A stretch of DNA of 64,000 nt. Origin: an uncultured Bacteroidales bacterium. Lineage in GTDB: Bacteria > Bacteroidota > Bacteroidia > Bacteroidales > P3. Location of the stretch: positions 1-64,000 of the forward strand of contig ONFR01000011.1 in NCBI GenBank assembly GCA_900317125.1, in the 5' to 3' direction. Position numbers and translations under genes: made by a program. A model generated the notes under the pieces. The model saw nothing but the letters and a program-made list of their open reading frames with translations, made no database searches and had not been told where the DNA came from. Positions 8,053-15,710 of this stretch are shown piece after piece; position 1 is the stretch's first letter, and each line of letters begins with the position of its first letter.

Positions 8053-9333
8053 ATGAAACGAAGTTTGGCTGATTTTAACCTTTTTTATACACTAGTGTTC
8101 CCCGTGGTGCAGTTTGCCACCTTATGCCATTATAGGCGAGTAGTGGTGCGGGGAAAGGAGAACATTCCTCATGACCAGCATTACATCCTGGCACCCTGTC
8201 ATCAAAATGCCATGATGGACCCCCTCGTGGTCCTCATGGTTATGTATAGGCCTATTGTCTTTCTTGCGCGTGCCGACATCTTTGCCAAGCCTGTGGCCCG
8301 TTTTTTCCTCACATGGTTACGCATCAGTCCTGTTTATCGTATCCGTGATGGCCGTGAGCAGTTGACACGCAATGAGGCAGTCTTCGACAATGCCCGGCAG
8401 GCTTTGGAGAAGGGGATGCCGCTCTGTCTCATGGCTGAAGGCACCCACAACAACCGTCATCAACTACTACCTCTTGTCAAGGGTATGTTCCGTATAGCCG
8501 GAGAGACGCAACGGGATCTTGGCGACAAACCTCTCTACATTGTCCCTGTAGGCCTCGATTACGACCATTACGAGAACCCCTATAGCAGTGTGGTCGTCAA
8601 TTTCTGTCCACCGATTGATGTGAGGCAGTATATGGCTGAGTTCTCCGACAACGAGCCCGTGGCGCTCAACCACATGCGTCAAGACCTTACACTTGCCATG
8701 AAAGATGCCATCCATCAGGTAAACGCAGATGAACATTACGACGACGAGTATGCCTACTGCCATCTCAAAACTGCTGACAACCTCAAATCGCTACATCTGC
8801 GCAACAACGTATGGGGAAGGTTCATGGCCAGAAGGCACGTCAGCCAGCAGCTTGCCCAATTGGAACCCGACAGCCTCGTCCCGCGCTATGACGAAGGAGC
8901 CGCATTCGCCCGCGAATGCGAAGCGCGGCGTGTGCCGTTGTGGTTTGCTTCGAAGTGTCTTGGGGTACCCAAGTGGTTGCTTGTTGCGCGATGGACTCTA
9001 GGATTGCTTGGATTACTGCTGTTGCTCTTCCTTTGCCGCGACATGCTGCTTTTGTGGATTTTTAGCAATCCTGTCGTCTATCTACCCACCCATCTTATAG
9101 CTAAAGCCAAGGTCAAAGACCCTCAGTTCCGCAGTTCCATCAACTACGGTATCCGTTTTGTGCTCACGTTGGTTTATATTTTGACGCTCTTTGTGGTGGA
9201 AATATGCACTTGCGGACTGTGGCGTGCTGTGGGAATACTCCTTATGGGTTTGTTGAGTGCATGGCTCACACCCAAAGTGTATGTATTTTTGCGAGACTTG
9301 TTATACGGCTATCGCTGGCTACATCGCAGATAA
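8053..9333 (+). CDS. 1-acyl-glycerol-3-phosphate acyltransferase-like membrane protein (PlsC superfamily)
   Basis: The 426-residue protein has an N-terminal acyltransferase domain with the catalytic His/Asp motif in HQNAMMDP (about 54-61), followed by VYRIRDGRE and the MAEGTHNNRH motif (about 125), which binds the phosphate of the acceptor. The C-terminal third has at least three hydrophobic segments (LLGLLLLLFLCRDMLLLWIF and two more), so it is anchored in the inner membrane. It probably acylates lysophosphatidate or a similar acceptor in lipid synthesis. The ATG at 8053 is the first in frame after the promoter box; the upstream TTG at 8038 would place the promoter inside the gene. Confidence 0.85.
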   Translation: MKRSLADFNLFYTLVFPVVQFATLCHYRRVVVRGKENIPHDQHYILAPCHQNAMMDPLVVLMVMYRPIVFLARADIFAKPVARFFLTWLRISPVYRIRDGREQLTRNEAVFDNARQALEKGMPLCLMAEGTHNNRHQLLPLVKGMFRIAGETQRDLGDKPLYIVPVGLDYDHYENPYSSVVVNFCPPIDVRQYMAEFSDNEPVALNHMRQDLTLAMKDAIHQVNADEHYDDEYAYCHLKTADNLKSLHLRNNVWGRFMARRHVSQQLAQLEPDSLVPRYDEGAAFARECEARRVPLWFASKCLGVPKWLLVARWTLGLLGLLLLLFLCRDMLLLWIFSNPVVYLPTHLIAKAKVKDPQFRSSINYGIRFVLTLVYILTLFVVEICTCGLWRAVGILLMGLLSAWLTPKVYVFLRDLLYGYRWLHRR

Positions 9334-9371
9334 TCCAACAGGGCTTTACCATTGTCCAATCGCACAAAACA

Positions 9372-9405
9372 TTTCACGGATTGTATGGCCATACAATCCG
9401 TGAAA
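9372..9405. terminator. 34-bp perfect palindrome between convergent genes (probable bidirectional terminator)
   Basis: Seventeen bases (9372-9388) are followed at once by their exact complement (9389-9405) with no spacer. It lies between the end of the acyltransferase gene (9333) and the end of the hydrogenase-like gene (9455). There is no long T-run, so ending transcription both ways is an inference from position and symmetry. Confidence 0.55.
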
Positions 9406-9454
9406 GTGCGTTTCCTGAGGCAACCCAATTGGCCTCAAAGGTATGGAATGCGTT

Positions 9455-10828
9455 TCAGCTGAGCGCAGGAGGTTCGCCGTCGCCGATGGGGTCCTCGCCC
9501 CAAACCGAGCGTGATGCAGCTAGGCATTCCTGGCGTGTGATGTCGTTCAGTCGTTCGAGGTGCCGCTGATAGAACACACATTTGGTCAGTCCCACCTGCT
9601 TGCACACCACGTCGGTGGCAAAGGCCTCGCACGTGGGGGCTCCGCACATGCCGCAATCCACCTGAGGCAGGTACATCTTTAGCTTGTTGATTTTCTCTAG
9701 TTTCTCGTAGGCCTTGGTCAAGTCCTTGTCCAAAGTGAGCATCGAGCGGGGCTGTGCCGGCTCGGCAAAGGAGTTATCAATCAGGTAGTCTTTGTAGGCG
9801 TCCATTTCGCGGGCTCTGGCCACCTCGCCGTTGCGCTCCCGCTCGGCTGCCTTTCGCGCGCGGGCATACATGCGTTCGCTGCAGAGAAATCTGTTCTCTA
9901 TCGACAGCAGTGCTCCTGCACAGCTTTGGTCGCAAGCTCGTAGCTCAAGGAACTCCACACCCTCAACCTCATCGTTCTCCAGCTTGTCGAGGAAGTCCAT
10001 TACGTTCTGTATTCCGTCAATGGCATACGACCGTTTGGCTAGGCAGATGCGCCTTTCGCCGTTGGTGAGCGTAGAGAGGATGGCATCGGCCGACAGCTGT
10101 GGGGTCTGCAGTGCAGTGTAGGAATAGCCTTTGCCCTGCTCCTTTATCTTGCGGTACACTTTGTTGAAAAGTGAATCCATGTTGATAACACCGTCGATGA
10201 TGGACCGTTTCTCGCCCACAGGGGCTTTCACGGCTGCTATCTTGGCGGCGCATGGCGTGACGTAAAACAGACCGATCTCTTCGCGAGGCACCCCGCGCTC
10301 CTCGGTAAGCAGCTTCAGTACGTACATGGCCGAGATGTCGAGCGGAGCTTTGACGGGGATGATGTTGCTCACCAACGAGGGATACTTAATCTGAATGAGG
10401 CGGACAATGGCTGGGCAGAAACTGGAGATGAGCGGCTCGTCGTCGCTGTGTTCTTTGGCATACTTGTGCTTCACGTCGACGTAGATGCTCGATGCCGACT
10501 CAACCTCGAACACATGTTTAAACCCTAAATCCTTCAGTGCTGCGTAGATGCGCGACACGCGTATGTCGTCGGGGAATTGCCCCAGAAACACCGCTGGCAG
10601 CAGGGCAACAGAGTGGGGGAACTCATGCACCATCTTGAAGTCGTCCTGCTTGATGTAGATGGCGTCGACAGGGCATGCCTCGTGGCATTTGCCGCAGTCG
10701 ATGCAGCGGTCCTCCATGATAATAGCTTTGCCGTTGATGATACGTATGGCCTCGGTGGGACATATCTTCATGCAGCGCGAGCAACCGATACAGTTGCCCT
10801 CATCTATCTCCAGGGCGTGGTAAAACAT
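9455..10828 (-). CDS. Sensor-type [FeFe]-hydrogenase-like iron-sulfur protein
   Basis: The 457-residue protein starts with two [4Fe-4S] motifs, CIGCSRCMKICP and CIDCGKCHEACP. The middle is an [FeFe]-hydrogenase large-subunit domain. Of its three H-cluster motifs, TSCCPxW is here SSFCPAIV, MPCxxKxxE is TPCAAKIAAV, and the third is ELRACDQSC. The four cluster-ligating Cys are kept, while the proton-transfer Cys (Phe here) and the Glu of the second motif are lost. A further Fe-S motif, CGMCGAPTC, lies near the C terminus. This matches the putative sensory or regulatory hydrogenases of clostridial and Thermotoga hyd clusters, not the H2-evolving enzymes. It is the last gene of an operon with an anti-sigma-like ATPase and a DRTGG protein. 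Confidence 0.85.
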   Translation of the reverse strand: MFYHALEIDEGNCIGCSRCMKICPTEAIRIINGKAIIMEDRCIDCGKCHEACPVDAIYIKQDDFKMVHEFPHSVALLPAVFLGQFPDDIRVSRIYAALKDLGFKHVFEVESASSIYVDVKHKYAKEHSDDEPLISSFCPAIVRLIQIKYPSLVSNIIPVKAPLDISAMYVLKLLTEERGVPREEIGLFYVTPCAAKIAAVKAPVGEKRSIIDGVINMDSLFNKVYRKIKEQGKGYSYTALQTPQLSADAILSTLTNGERRICLAKRSYAIDGIQNVMDFLDKLENDEVEGVEFLELRACDQSCAGALLSIENRFLCSERMYARARKAAERERNGEVARAREMDAYKDYLIDNSFAEPAQPRSMLTLDKDLTKAYEKLEKINKLKMYLPQVDCGMCGAPTCEAFATDVVCKQVGLTKCVFYQRHLERLNDITRQECLAASRSVWGEDPIGDGEPPALS

Positions 10829-10849
10829 GTGTGTCTATAATTATAATTG

Positions 10850-11263
10850 TTAAACAAACTTGACCATCATCTCGACCGTAGTGCCCACCCCGACCTCGGA
10901 GGTGACATTCAGCATGTCGACATTCTTCTTCATGTTGGGAAGGCCCATACCGGCTCCGAACCCCATGTCACGCACCTCTGGGCGCGCAGTGGAATAGCCC
11001 TCCTGCATGGCTTGGGCGATGTCGGGGATGCCGGGACCCTTGTCGGCCACCACCATGTGGATTTTGTCGGCCTCGATGTCGACCAGCACTTTACCGCCAT
11101 AGGCGTGGGCTATAGCGTTAACCTCTGCCTCGTACAAGGCCACTACCACCCGTTTTACTATCTGCGGGGCAACCCCCAACTGCTTGAGGGTTTTCTTCAC
11201 CGAGCTCGATGCCGTGCCGGCATTGGTGAAGTCGCCTTCTATTACAGTATACTCTTGATGCAT
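10850..11263 (-). CDS. Anti-sigma/RsbW-like ATP-binding protein
   Basis: The 137-residue protein is a lone GHKL ATPase domain. It shows the N box (ALYEAEVNAIAHAY, about 41-54), the G1 box (DKGPGIPD, about 73-80) and the G2 box (GFGAGMGLPNMKKNVD, about 100-115). There is no dimerisation or sensor domain, as in the RsbW/SpoIIAB and RsbT serine kinases. Homologues sit beside [FeFe]-hydrogenases in Firmicutes and Thermotogae. It is 21 bases upstream of the sensor-type hydrogenase and 22 bases downstream of the DRTGG gene, so the three probably form one signalling unit. Its protein target is not identifiable here. Confidence 0.85.
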   Translation of the reverse strand: MHQEYTVIEGDFTNAGTASSSVKKTLKQLGVAPQIVKRVVVALYEAEVNAIAHAYGGKVLVDIEADKIHMVVADKGPGIPDIAQAMQEGYSTARPEVRDMGFGAGMGLPNMKKNVDMLNVTSEVGVGTTVEMMVKFV

Positions 11264-11285
11264 ATTGTATTATTGTTCTTAGGGG

Positions 11286-11627
11286 TTAGTATAAAGGCTG
11301 GATGCCGGCGTCGAACAGCAGGCCGCAGGTCTTGAACATGGAATAGCTAGTGGCTATCAGCACCATGTCGTTGTCTTCGGCCAACTCAACCATGTCGGCC
11401 GTCGGTTTCTTGTTGCGCACAAATACCACAATATCAAGAGTGGCCATGTCGCAGGTTCTGATGGTCTGCACGTTGCAGAGCCCGGTTATCAGCATGGGTG
11501 TATCCTTGAGTGTCAACACATCGCTCATCAGGTCCGATGCGAATGCGGTGGTCACTTCTTCATTCAGGCGTTCCTCGCCAAGATACACTGTAGCATTGAG
11601 CGTTTCAACTATTTCTCGCAGTGTCAT
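11286..11627 (-). CDS. DRTGG domain protein
   Basis: The 113-residue protein is a single DRTGG-type domain: MTLREIVETLNATVYLG at the start, FASDLMSDVL where family members have 'aSDLmSdVL', then a Rossmann-like alternation ending in DNDMVLIATSYSMFKTCGLL. The domain also occurs with CBS and phosphotransacetylase-like domains and may bind a nucleotide or metabolite. It is the first gene of the operon leading to the ATPase and sensor-type hydrogenase. A paralogue lies at 54797-55132 next to a PHP gene, so the window carries two versions. Confidence 0.82.
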   Translation of the reverse strand: MTLREIVETLNATVYLGEERLNEEVTTAFASDLMSDVLTLKDTPMLITGLCNVQTIRTCDMATLDIVVFVRNKKPTADMVELAEDNDMVLIATSYSMFKTCGLLFDAGIQPLY

Positions 11628-11667
11628 GATAATAATGGTTTAGTTCTGATATATTAAAATGAATTTG

Positions 11668-11675
11668 CAAATATA
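11668..11675 (-). promoter_or_regulatory. Promoter -7 element for the DRTGG-ATPase-sensor hydrogenase operon
   Basis: The minus strand reads TATATTTG, matching TAnnTTTG, 40 bases before the DRTGG start codon. The stretch 11676-11970 beyond it holds no gene. Confidence 0.6.
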
Positions 11676-11929
11676 CGAAAAAAAATTAATATGTTAACTC
11701 CTTTACGAAAAAAAAGTGTGCCGTATGTTCGACGTATCATGCCCTGTCGACACACATTTATCACACATTCAGGCGTATGCCTAGGCTCATTTGGCTATTG
11801 TGGTGAAGCTTGTTTTTCCCCGTTGTGTAGTAGGGGTTGGGGCGAAGTACGGTCTTTCGTGTGCCGTTTCCTGTGAGACCAGAATCGGTCAAACAGACCT
11901 GAAAAAGACGAGATTGGTTTGGGGGTAGG

Positions 11930-11947
11930 CCTAATGACCTATTGGGG
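11930..11947 (+). repeat. Dispersed intergenic motif, copy 4
   Basis: The bases read CCTAATGACCTATTGGGG. The copy lies in the non-coding stretch between the DRTGG operon promoter and the end of the 44-residue gene. A partial copy (AATCGGTC) is seen near 11883. Confidence 0.6.
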
Positions 11948-11970
11948 TTAAATGTTGCCTTGAGGGGGCG

Positions 11971-12105
11971 CTACTGCTTGTAGGATTCGATCCATTTTAT
12001 GGCGTCCTCCAAGGGAGTCTCACTGACGACGTCGGGAGCTATCGGGTCGTCGCAAAAGACCTCTCCCGTTCGCGCCACATCTTCGCCGATGGTGAGTACC
12101 AGCAT
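11971..12105 (-). CDS. Small protein of 44 residues, function unknown
   Basis: A short reading frame runs from ATG at 12105 to TAG at 11971. The product begins MLVLTIGEDVARTGEVFCDD and ends in an amphipathic helix (PLEDAIKWIESYKQ). It is acidic and has no membrane segment or signal peptide. Two things support it as a real gene: a TATATTTG promoter element 16 bases upstream on the same strand (12122-12129), and otherwise gene-free DNA on both sides. I do not recognise a family. It could be a small regulator or metal- or protein-binding peptide; no function is claimed. Confidence 0.55.
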   Translation of the reverse strand: MLVLTIGEDVARTGEVFCDDPIAPDVVSETPLEDAIKWIESYKQ

Positions 12106-12121
12106 CGTTCTTTTTGAGTTG

Positions 12122-12129
12122 CAAATATA
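12122..12129 (-). promoter_or_regulatory. Promoter -7 element for the 44-residue gene
   Basis: The minus strand reads TATATTTG (TAnnTTTG), 16 bases before the ATG, which predicts a leader of roughly 10 bases. Confidence 0.55.
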
Positions 12130-12350
12130 CAAAAAAATTGTAACTGAACAAATAGTTCGTTTGGCGAGTGGTCGACGACTAGGGGAGGTTGACTGAAACG
12201 TCGGCGTAATAACCTGTTGGGGTCATGTTGATGCATAACGTGCGGATTAGTATATGGTAGGGTGGGGGAGAAAAGCTTCGGGATGGACAATAAAACAGGC
12301 ATGATGGCGTTTTGAAACCAATAAGATATGCAATTCTAAATGACAATACT

Positions 12351-13310
12351 ATGGATGCAACAGCCTCTGTTATTATTCCGCCCAGCCTGAAAAGGGGCGA
12401 CAAGATAGCCATTGCAGCTCCGGCACGAAAAATCAGTGCCGAAGAGTTGAAGCCTGCGCTTGATTTGTTCGGCTCGTGGGGGCTTGAAGTGGTGCTGCCC
12501 GACCACCTGTTCGACACCTGCAACCAGTTTGCCGGCGATGACGACACGCGTGCCGCTGTGATGCAGCAGCTGCTCGATGCCCCAGAGGTGAAGGCCATTG
12601 TGTGTGCCCGTGGGGGGTACGGAACGGTGCGCATTGTGGACCGTCTGGACTTCTCGGGCTTTGCACGCAATCCCAAATGGATTGTGGGATATAGCGATAT
12701 CACTGTATTGCATAGCCATATCCACCGCCATCTGAATGTTGCCACTTTGCACGCCACCATGCCTATCGACATCCCTGCCGGGGCTGCGACAGACCTTTGT
12801 CCCGCAACCGAGTCGTTGCGCAGGATGCTTTGGGGCGAGACGGTGCAGTACCGCTGTGGGGGACATCCCCTCAACCGTATCGGCGCCGCTACGGGACAAC
12901 TGGTGGGTGGCAACCTGTCGATTCTGTACAGCCTGTGTGGCTCGGGCAGCGACATTGATACCCGTGGCAAAATCCTATTTATCGAAGATTTGGACGAATA
13001 TCTCTATCACATCGACCGCATGATGATGAATCTGAAACGCAGCGGCCACTTGGCTGGGTTGGCCGGGCTGTTGGTTGGCCGGATGAGCGACATGCACGAC
13101 AATGCCGTCCCTTTTGGAAGGACAGCGGAGCAGATTGTGTCCGACGCGGTGGCGGAGTACGGCTATCCTGTGTGCTTTGGATTCCCTGCCGGACATATCG
13201 GCACGGAGAATCTAGCGTTGGCGATGGGACAGCAGGTGCGGCTAGAAGTCGACGGTGGCAGTGAGTTGCTTTTTTTGAATCAATCCCCATTCGGCCATTA
13301 TGCCGACTAG
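12351..13310 (+). CDS. LD-carboxypeptidase (peptidase family S66)
   Basis: The 319-residue protein fits the S66 family of murein tetrapeptide carboxypeptidases. It opens with KRGDKIAIAAPARKIS. It has the CARGGYGTVRI loop, the nucleophile Ser in VGYSDIT (about 108), the Glu in LFIEDLDEY (about 211) and the His in PAGHIGTEN (about 281), completing the Ser-Glu-His triad. The enzyme removes the terminal D-Ala from L,D-linked tetrapeptides in cytoplasmic wall recycling. A TTG at 12312 would add 13 residues, but the ATG at 12351 matches the usual family start. It stands as a single gene. Confidence 0.9.
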   Translation: MDATASVIIPPSLKRGDKIAIAAPARKISAEELKPALDLFGSWGLEVVLPDHLFDTCNQFAGDDDTRAAVMQQLLDAPEVKAIVCARGGYGTVRIVDRLDFSGFARNPKWIVGYSDITVLHSHIHRHLNVATLHATMPIDIPAGAATDLCPATESLRRMLWGETVQYRCGGHPLNRIGAATGQLVGGNLSILYSLCGSGSDIDTRGKILFIEDLDEYLYHIDRMMMNLKRSGHLAGLAGLLVGRMSDMHDNAVPFGRTAEQIVSDAVAEYGYPVCFGFPAGHIGTENLALAMGQQVRLEVDGGSELLFLNQSPFGHYAD

Positions 13311-13494
13311 TATTTGAGGTGAATTGTAGGGCGTAGATTAGGGGTTATTTACATGGCGCTATGGCTGTGCATTTTTTATCTTTTGTATGCCCTCTCTAAA
13401 TGATAGATAAGATTCAGGCAATGAGAAAGTAATGTATACGACGCAGGAACAACCGACCGTCTTCGTACATTACATCCTTCAGCATTTTCGATTC

Positions 13495-13511
13495 CCTAAT
13501 GACCTGTTTGG
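13495..13511 (+). repeat. Dispersed intergenic motif, copy 5
   Basis: The bases read CCTAATGACCTGTTTGG. The copy lies in the 390-base gene-free stretch after the LD-carboxypeptidase gene (13311-13705). Confidence 0.55.
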
Positions 13512-13656
13512 TTGTTTTTTCTCTCATAGAAATAATGTAGAAAATAAATAGAGGGTAAATAGAAAATACATAAAATCTAAAAGGCTAGGGGACATGATGG
13601 TTAGTGAGAGCGTGGATTTAGCCTTTTTCGGGGTGGGGATAGGATGGTATAATAAT

Positions 13657-13675
13657 CCCCAATTGGTCATTTGGG
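13657..13675 (-). repeat. Dispersed intergenic motif, copy 6
   Basis: On the minus strand the bases read CCCAAATGACCAATTGGGG. It lies 50 bases before the promoter of the deacetylase-like gene. Confidence 0.6.
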
Positions 13676-13705
13676 TTAAAAAACGCTGTCGCAAAGCAAC
13701 TTTTT

Positions 13706-13736
13706 TTTGCGTATCAAAAAAATAGTTGTATTTTTG
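13706..13736 (+). promoter_or_regulatory. Complete Bacteroidetes promoter for the 13757-15669 genes
   Basis: TTTG at 13706-13709, a 19-base spacer and TATTTTTG at 13729-13736 fit the TTTG-N19-TAnnTTTG consensus. The ATG follows 20 bases later. Confidence 0.75.
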
Positions 13737-13756
13737 CATTTTAAAAATCAACAGTT

Positions 13757-15082
13757 ATGCTGCTGATATATGTTCCAAAACTGACCAACCGTGCAGGCTA
13801 CACAATCAATGTGGTCATGCGGAATATATTGCAAACCGATTTTGCCATCACTACCGATGTACATGCATTCAAGAGCCATGGAGGCCCTCGGCTTTGCTAC
13901 GCGCTAAGACCAGTGGAGGGCTGCGACGCGCCTTTTCAGAAAGCGGCGCGGATATTGTTTGAGACCAGTATCGAGGAGCAGGAGTGCCATTGCTTTGATT
14001 TCGAGGGGATGAAGGTGCTGTTCCCCGTCTACGGTTACGACACGGTGCTGCCATTCGATCCCTTTGCCGCCTCGTTTTTCATGCTGTCTCGTTATGAGGA
14101 GTATTTGCCTCATCGCAAGGATGAACACGGCCGTTTTTTGGCGTCGGAAAGCATTGCTTACCGTGAGGGGTTTCTGCAGTCCGCTGTGGTTGACCGCTGG
14201 GCGTTCATGCTCAAGGATGTTTTGGTTGCACGCTACCCTGAGTTGCAGTTCAGGGCACGCACGTTTATGTTTGAGCAGACGGTTGACATCGACGCTGCTT
14301 ACTGCTATCTGCACAAGGGTGCTTTCCGTACAGTGACCGGTTTGATGCGTGATGGTATCCATCGGCACGATATGGATGAGATATGGCATAGGCTGAGGGT
14401 GTTGCGTGGGAAAGAAGAAGACCCGTACGATACTTTCGACTATATTCTCGACATGAGTCGGAAATACGTGCCCCACAGCAATTTGATTTTCTTCGCACTG
14501 ATGGGCGATTATGGCATCTACGACAAGCCCGCTTCGCCGTATTGCAACGAGTTCAGGCAGTTGCTGCAGCATCTGGGTGACTATGCCAAGATGGGTGTCC
14601 ATGGGTCGTATTATTCATCGGAGGAGCCTGCCAGGCTGGAACGCGAGATTCAGCGCCTGTCGGATATTCTGCACAGGCCAATTGTGCGCAACAGGTTCCA
14701 TTTCCTGCGGTTCAACTTGCCGTATGCCTATCGCAATCTGGTGCAACGCAGCGTGTTGCATGATTATTCGATGGGGTATGCCGAGCATCCAGGGTTCCGA
14801 TGCGGTACATGCACCACGGTGCCTTTCTTCGACTTGAACAGCGACCAGGAGTCGCAACTGAGTATGCACCCCTTTGTCGTTATGGACGCAACATTCAATA
14901 GGTACATGAGGGTGTCTCCCGACGAGGCTGTCAAACTGACGAGGGCGTTGATGGATGAAGTGCGTGAGGTGCAGGGGACTTTCAGCTGCGTCTTCCACAA
15001 CCAGAATCTGAGCGACGATTTTGAATGGAAGGGCTGGCGAGTGTTGTATGAGGATGTGCTGGAGTACGCTACGCGGCAGTGA
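13757..15082 (+). CDS. Polysaccharide deacetylase-like protein (Bacteroidetes family with DUF7033-type N terminus)
   Basis: The 441-residue protein has an N-terminal Bacteroidetes-specific region (to about 160, including PFDPFAASFFMLSRYEEY) and a C-terminal half related to NodB-type deacetylases. The metal-site positions are visible as EQTVDIDAAY (about 176), MGVHGSYYSSE (about 285) and RFNLPYAYRNL. The N-terminal part carries no signal peptide, so the protein probably acts in the cytoplasm or on a lipid-linked sugar at the inner membrane. The exact substrate is unknown. It is followed 50 bases later by a KdsC-like phosphatase on the same transcript, which suggests surface-sugar work. Confidence 0.8.
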   Translation: MLLIYVPKLTNRAGYTINVVMRNILQTDFAITTDVHAFKSHGGPRLCYALRPVEGCDAPFQKAARILFETSIEEQECHCFDFEGMKVLFPVYGYDTVLPFDPFAASFFMLSRYEEYLPHRKDEHGRFLASESIAYREGFLQSAVVDRWAFMLKDVLVARYPELQFRARTFMFEQTVDIDAAYCYLHKGAFRTVTGLMRDGIHRHDMDEIWHRLRVLRGKEEDPYDTFDYILDMSRKYVPHSNLIFFALMGDYGIYDKPASPYCNEFRQLLQHLGDYAKMGVHGSYYSSEEPARLEREIQRLSDILHRPIVRNRFHFLRFNLPYAYRNLVQRSVLHDYSMGYAEHPGFRCGTCTTVPFFDLNSDQESQLSMHPFVVMDATFNRYMRVSPDEAVKLTRALMDEVREVQGTFSCVFHNQNLSDDFEWKGWRVLYEDVLEYATRQ

Positions 15083-15132
15083 TGCTTTCTGCTGATTTAC
15101 AGACTACTGTTTACTCAATTAAGATATATACT

Positions 15133-15669
15133 ATGATAAACTACAAAGAGAAATTGCATGACATAAAGGCTTTTGTGTTTGATTTCGACGGCGTGATGAC
15201 CGACGGAAACGTTTGGACTTATGCCGACGGTGAAACGGTGCGTTGTGGCTATATCAAGGACGGTTTCGCCATCCAGTATGCCGTGAAGAAGGGGTATGTG
15301 GTTGCTCTCATCTCGGGTGCCACATCGTTGAGTATTGACAACCGGATGGCGGCCTTGGGTGTGAAACAGTGTTTTACGGGTTGCGCCAACAAGATGAAGA
15401 CCTATCGCGATTTCCTGTCCGCCAATGGTTTGGAGGAACATCAGGTGGTGTGCATGGGCGACGATATCCCTGATTATGAGATTATGTCGCATTGCGGTGT
15501 GGCGGCATGTCCTGCCGACGCAGCCACAGAGATAAAGCAGATTAGCGACTATATATCTTTGTATGGCGGTGGACGGGGCTGCGTACGCGATATTATTGAG
15601 CAGGTGATGAGACTGCAAGGTAAATGGTTTGACCCGTCGGTGGTAAATCACGAGGCTATGAATTGGTAA
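15133..15669 (+). CDS. KdsC-like HAD phosphatase (3-deoxy-manno-octulosonate-8-phosphate phosphatase family)
   Basis: The 178-residue protein is a cap-less HAD enzyme of the KdsC/YrbI group. Motif I is FVFDFDGVMTDG (about 15-26), motif II is ALISGATS, the conserved Lys lies in GCANKMKTY and motif III is CMGDDIPDYE (about 112-121). KdsC removes phosphate from KDO-8-phosphate for lipid A-core synthesis. Related enzymes act on other nonulosonates, so the substrate is inferred. The frame extends upstream to 15079 but without a good start; the ATG at 15133 gives the typical family length. Confidence 0.85.
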   Translation: MINYKEKLHDIKAFVFDFDGVMTDGNVWTYADGETVRCGYIKDGFAIQYAVKKGYVVALISGATSLSIDNRMAALGVKQCFTGCANKMKTYRDFLSANGLEEHQVVCMGDDIPDYEIMSHCGVAACPADAATEIKQISDYISLYGGGRGCVRDIIEQVMRLQGKWFDPSVVNHEAMNW

Positions 15670-15710
15670 TTAACTAAATATATTTTGTTATCGAGCGAGT
15701 TTTATCCATA

